From positions 1-8,940 of the forward strand of contig JAEXXW010000079.1 in assembly GCA_023405565.1 (NCBI GenBank): 8,940 nt of DNA, in the 5' to 3' direction. The stretch is from Pseudomonadota bacterium (GTDB lineage: Bacteria; Pseudomonadota; Alphaproteobacteria; Rhizobiales; Xanthobacteraceae). Below the pieces are notes generated by a model that was not told where the DNA came from, searched no databases, and worked only from the letters and a program-made list of their open reading frames with translations. Shown piece by piece: positions 7,009-8,940 of the stretch. Every line of letters starts with the position of its first letter. The stretch's first letter is position 1. Made by a program: the position numbers and the translations under genes.

Positions 7009-7150
7009 CGAGATAACATCGTCTTCACTTTCTCGTTGATTGGAGCTGTGTGGCGGCTGTGATACCGGCGCTCAAGCTTTCTGCGAGAGGCGCCCTGCTG
7101 TGCGGCGGCTGCTGATCCCCGGAAGGCGTTGTGTGGGGGATATTTCGAGA
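7009..7150 (+). promoter_or_regulatory. Intergenic region with a weak sigma-70 type promoter candidate
   Basis: The gap before the exported protein has no convincing gene or hairpin. TTGATT (7036-7041) and TGATAC (7060-7065), 18 bases apart, resemble -35 and -10 boxes and would start transcription near 7072. GGGGGA (7135-7140) is a usable ribosome site for GTG 7151. The promoter match is loose and would be found by chance at a fair rate. Confidence 0.3.
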
Positions 7151-8104
7151 GTGACTGAAAGTTGGAAGCGGACGGTTCCGTCGACCGCCATCGTTGTTGT
7201 TTCTGCAGCATGTCTTGCTGCTCAAGTGCCGGCAGCCATCGCTCAGCCCGATCCATTCAAGAATTCGCCAACCGGCACGCTCACGCTCACTATCGATGTC
7301 GAAGGGCAGGGTCGTCACACAGCTCAGAACAAAGTGGAGTGGCACGAACTCAACGTGAAGCGTCAATTGCAATTGGAGTTTCCGATGGTGCGGATCGGAA
7401 CGGCCCCGGTCGGCTTCAAGACATCTCCGAAAGCGCAAGCCATCGAGCAGGCGGTTGCGACGCCGCCTGCCGGTGTTGCCGAGATGAGCAAGGCCATGGA
7501 GGCCTGCAAGGGCGATCAGCAATGCATCATGCAGACCGGCATGAAGTTCGGGCGCCTGATGCAGCAGGGGAAGATGGAAAAGCTGGCCGGGCCGTCAGCT
7601 GGCAAGATGGACCGGTTTCATCACTGGATGACCGATCGGCGTCGTCCTTGCGCAAGCGGCTCCATTGTCATCGACGACAGCGGGCACGGCATGGTGATTT
7701 CGCCACCAAAGCCGGCTGCTCCGTTCAATTATAGACGGACGGGCGAGCGCAAGTTGCCGGCGGAGCTTGAGCTGGTGATCGAGCAGGCTTGCGCGGCGAC
7801 GCTGGCGATCGACACAGTGGACGGCAGTGTTGATATCGGCGTGTCGGGGCCGTTCGTTCCGGTCAAGGTGACCTATACCGGCGCGTTCGCAACCGAGACC
7901 GGCCGCTCCGTCCTGTTTGTCGAAGGTGCGAAGAACGGTGTGCAGGTCGGCGCTGTCGATCTGTTCGACTTTCCGGTCGATCTAGCCGCCAAGAGCATGA
8001 CTGGTCAGCGGCAGATCGAGAAGATGGGTCAGGTCACGCATGCCGGCGGATATGGCACGACGCCGGTCCGTGCGACGGTGAAATGGAGTTTCGTGCGACA
8101 CTAG
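7151..8104 (+). CDS. Exported protein of unknown function
   Basis: I do not recognise this 317-residue protein. It has a clear signal peptide: a basic start (Lys6, Arg7), a hydrophobic core (about 12-24) and a likely cut after Ala31 in PAAIAQP. Cys21 is not in a proper lipobox, so it is probably soluble rather than a lipoprotein. The mature part starts with a beta-rich stretch (TLTLTIDVEGQG, 43-54), has a helical middle with EACKGDQQC (118-126) and a Met-rich run (GMKFGRLMQQGKMEKL), and ends in more beta-like sequence. Four cysteines (119, 125, 167, 214) could form two disulfides in the periplasm. The frame is open further upstream to 7040, but the GTG at 7151 has GGGGGA ten bases before it and starts just ahead of the signal peptide. 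GC-rich third positions and the absence of stops support a real gene. It ends head-on to the peptidase, with a repeat-like block between. Confidence 0.8.
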   Translation: MTESWKRTVPSTAIVVVSAACLAAQVPAAIAQPDPFKNSPTGTLTLTIDVEGQGRHTAQNKVEWHELNVKRQLQLEFPMVRIGTAPVGFKTSPKAQAIEQAVATPPAGVAEMSKAMEACKGDQQCIMQTGMKFGRLMQQGKMEKLAGPSAGKMDRFHHWMTDRRRPCASGSIVIDDSGHGMVISPPKPAAPFNYRRTGERKLPAELELVIEQACAATLAIDTVDGSVDIGVSGPFVPVKVTYTGAFATETGRSVLFVEGAKNGVQVGAVDLFDFPVDLAAKSMTGQRQIEKMGQVTHAGGYGTTPVRATVKWSFVRH

Positions 8105-8110
8105 AGCCTT

Positions 8111-8137
8111 TCCGGCTTTGATGGAATCAAAGCCGGA
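8111..8137. terminator. Perfect 12-bp hairpin, first of two between convergent genes
   Basis: TCCGGCTTTGAT (8111-8122) and ATCAAAGCCGGA (8126-8137) pair exactly around a GGA loop, seven bases after the TAG of the exported protein. On the plus strand it is followed by CTCTTTGTTTC a few bases later, a weak T-rich tail. It is well placed to end the plus-strand transcript. Confidence 0.6.
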
Positions 8138-8174
8138 GCTCCAGCTCTTTGTTTCGATGCGTTTTCTTCACGCG

Positions 8175-8212
8175 CACCGGCCGTCGTCGGACGAAACCGA
8201 CGACGGCTGGTG
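8175..8212. terminator. 16-bp hairpin, second of two between convergent genes
   Basis: CACCGGCCGTCGTCGG (8175-8190) and CCGACGACGGCTGGTG (8197-8212) pair over 16 positions with one G-T wobble and an ACGAAA loop. It lies between the two convergent stop codons and could act on either strand. There is no T run on either side, so it may shield mRNA ends rather than terminate. Confidence 0.5.
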
Positions 8213-8240
8213 GCCACTTCGCTCAATTGTCAACACAATC

Positions 8241-8253
8241 CCTTCGTTGAAGG
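8241..8253 (-). terminator. Small hairpin after the peptidase gene
   Basis: CCTTC and GAAGG pair around a GTT loop, 38 bases beyond the peptidase stop. Read on the minus strand it is followed by GATTGTGTTG, which is only mildly T-rich. It could be a weak terminator of the peptidase transcript; a five-pair stem is near the level of chance. Confidence 0.25.
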
Positions 8254-8290
8254 CTGCATCTTTATCACGCGGCGCTGGCTTCCATGCCGT

Positions 8291-8940
8291 TCAGTCGTCG
8301 ACGTAATAGGCCTGTCCCTGGGCCAGATATTGGAAGGTGTTGTAAGCCATCCAGATATAGCCATTGCTGCCCCATGCCGTTCCCTGGCTGTTCTGGATCA
8401 GCACCGCGCCATTCTGCAGGCGGTCGTCATAGCCGATGAGCAGCATGCAATGCCCCACCGGCTTGCCGTTCTTGCCGATCTTGATCTCGCCGTTGCCATA
8501 ATAGGGAATAGGGTCGCCTTTGTAGTCGCCCCAATCCGTATAGAGCTTGGTGCCGTAGGCGAGCGCTCTGCCTGAGGCGAGCACCTGTTTCACGCTGTCG
8601 AGATCGTTGGTGTCGACCGATCTGACGGGCGCGATCTGGAAGGCGGAATCGATGGTCGGATTGGCGCCGTTATACTCGGTCCACAGTTGCGCACAGCTCG
8701 CGACATAAGGCGCCGTCTGCATGGACGGCGTGCCAGCGAAGGCCAGACGCTGGAAGTAGGAGTTGAAGCCGGTATCGGCACATGTCCCTGCCGATGTGCC
8801 ATCTCCATTCAGAACCTGGATGTAAATGAAGGCCGGGCTTGCCTGGCCCGCCGTCGTCGATGGATCGACCTTTCCGGCTTTCGCCGCCGTGAATGTGGCG
8901 AGCCCATAGGTCGTGGCCCATGCGCAGCATGTGCCAGGAG
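8291..8940 (-). CDS. Papain-family (C1) cysteine peptidase, 5' end beyond the window
   Basis: The minus-strand frame is open from the window end to TGA at 8291-8293, giving 215 C-terminal residues. Reading starts at PGTCCAWATTYGLATF, the active-site helix of C1 peptidases (compare GSC-x-AWA), so the nucleophile is the first Cys of the pair (codon 8927-8929). The catalytic His is in GKPVGHCMLLIGYDD (codon 8450-8452), and the Asn in LIQNSQGTAWGSNGYIWM (codon 8390-8392), where the usual NSWG is NSQG. All three catalytic residues are thus present, and the protein should be an active endopeptidase unless the missing part is damaged. Extra cysteines may form disulfides, which fits secretion, but any signal peptide or pro-region lies beyond the window. 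A Met at 8722 is internal, since the frame and the family alignment continue upstream. It converges with the exported protein and shows no functional link to the transport genes. Confidence 0.88.
   Translation of the reverse strand, partial: PGTCCAWATTYGLATFTAAKAGKVDPSTTAGQASPAFIYIQVLNGDGTSAGTCADTGFNSYFQRLAFAGTPSMQTAPYVASCAQLWTEYNGANPTIDSAFQIAPVRSVDTNDLDSVKQVLASGRALAYGTKLYTDWGDYKGDPIPYYGNGEIKIGKNGKPVGHCMLLIGYDDRLQNGAVLIQNSQGTAWGSNGYIWMAYNTFQYLAQGQAYYVDD

Larger units (their letters stand above)
8101..8222. repeat. Intergenic repeat block with two hairpins (Rhizobiales-type dispersed repeat, degenerate)
   Basis: The block begins CTAGAGCCTTTCCGG, overlapping the stop codon of the exported protein, contains CGATGCGTTTTCTTCACGCG (8155-8174), and ends CCACTTCGCTC (8214-8224). 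These pieces match, from memory, a dispersed intergenic element common in Bradyrhizobiaceae and relatives, where GCGTTTTCTTCACGCGAACCGG is followed closely by a CCACTTCGCTC segment. Here a long hairpin sits at the join between these parts. The hairpins are certain; the repeat family is recalled and could not be searched. Confidence 0.5.

Noticed and set aside
7040..7150. Upstream extension of the exported protein from TTG 7040
   Set aside because: It would put 37 Arg- and Cys-rich residues before a well-formed signal peptide, whereas GTG 7151 has a ribosome site at the right distance.
8291..8722. Treating the peptidase as a 143-residue gene starting at 8722
   Set aside because: The frame stays open to the window end, and the catalytic Cys motif lies upstream of that Met, so the Met is internal.
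8868..8880. CCTTTCCGGCTTT inside the peptidase gene, the same as 8107-8119 in the repeat block
   Set aside because: It is short, lies in coding sequence and lacks the pairing arm, so it is probably coincidence.

Overview
The window looks like chromosomal sequence from an alphaproteobacterium, most likely of the Hyphomicrobiales/Rhizobiales (Bradyrhizobiaceae-like). The evidence is high GC with GC-rich third positions, tightly packed TRAP-transporter operons, Tat-type signal peptides of the RRDF kind, and near position 8100-8222 an intergenic repeat of a type I recall from Rhizobiales genomes. The genus cannot be fixed from this window. No rRNA, tRNA, CRISPR array, insertion sequence or phage gene is visible.

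Layout. Positions 2-487 hold the 3' end of a TRAP large permease (DctM) that starts outside the window, closed by a perfect 12-bp hairpin (497-523). A single amidase-signature hydrolase follows (578-1939, GTG start). The next 201 bases have no gene but hold paired palindromes and a good sigma-54 type -24/-12 element (2085-2100), about 40 bases before a complete tripartite TRAP operon: the TakP-like solute-binding protein (2141-3226), small permease (3228-3731, TTG start) and large permease (3731-5056). These three are packed so tightly that translation is probably coupled. After a short hairpin comes a Tat-exported FAD-dependent oxidoreductase of the spermidine-dehydrogenase (SpdH) type (5155-7008), then an exported protein of unknown function (7151-8104). 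On the opposite strand, converging on it, lies the 3' two-thirds or so of a papain-family (C1) cysteine peptidase (8291 to beyond the window end). The convergent gap carries two long hairpins inside a repeat-like block.

How the genes may work together. Two TRAP systems of the same general subfamily flank an amidase on the same strand. This suggests an acquisition locus for organic acids or amides: solutes are captured in the periplasm, imported with a sodium gradient, and an amide is hydrolysed in the cytoplasm. The substrate is not shown by the sequence. The binding protein keeps the Gln, Arg and Glu of the 2-oxoacid site of TakP but has Phe where TakP has Trp. The periplasmic oxidoreductase could process amines, but its link to the transporter rests only on position. 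The last two genes look unrelated to the transport theme.

I found no clearly new multi-gene system. The points most worth a second look are the sigma-54 promoter with its upstream palindromes, the TRAP-amidase-TRAP arrangement, the solitary SpdH-like enzyme, the unassigned exported protein, and the double-hairpin repeat between the convergent genes.
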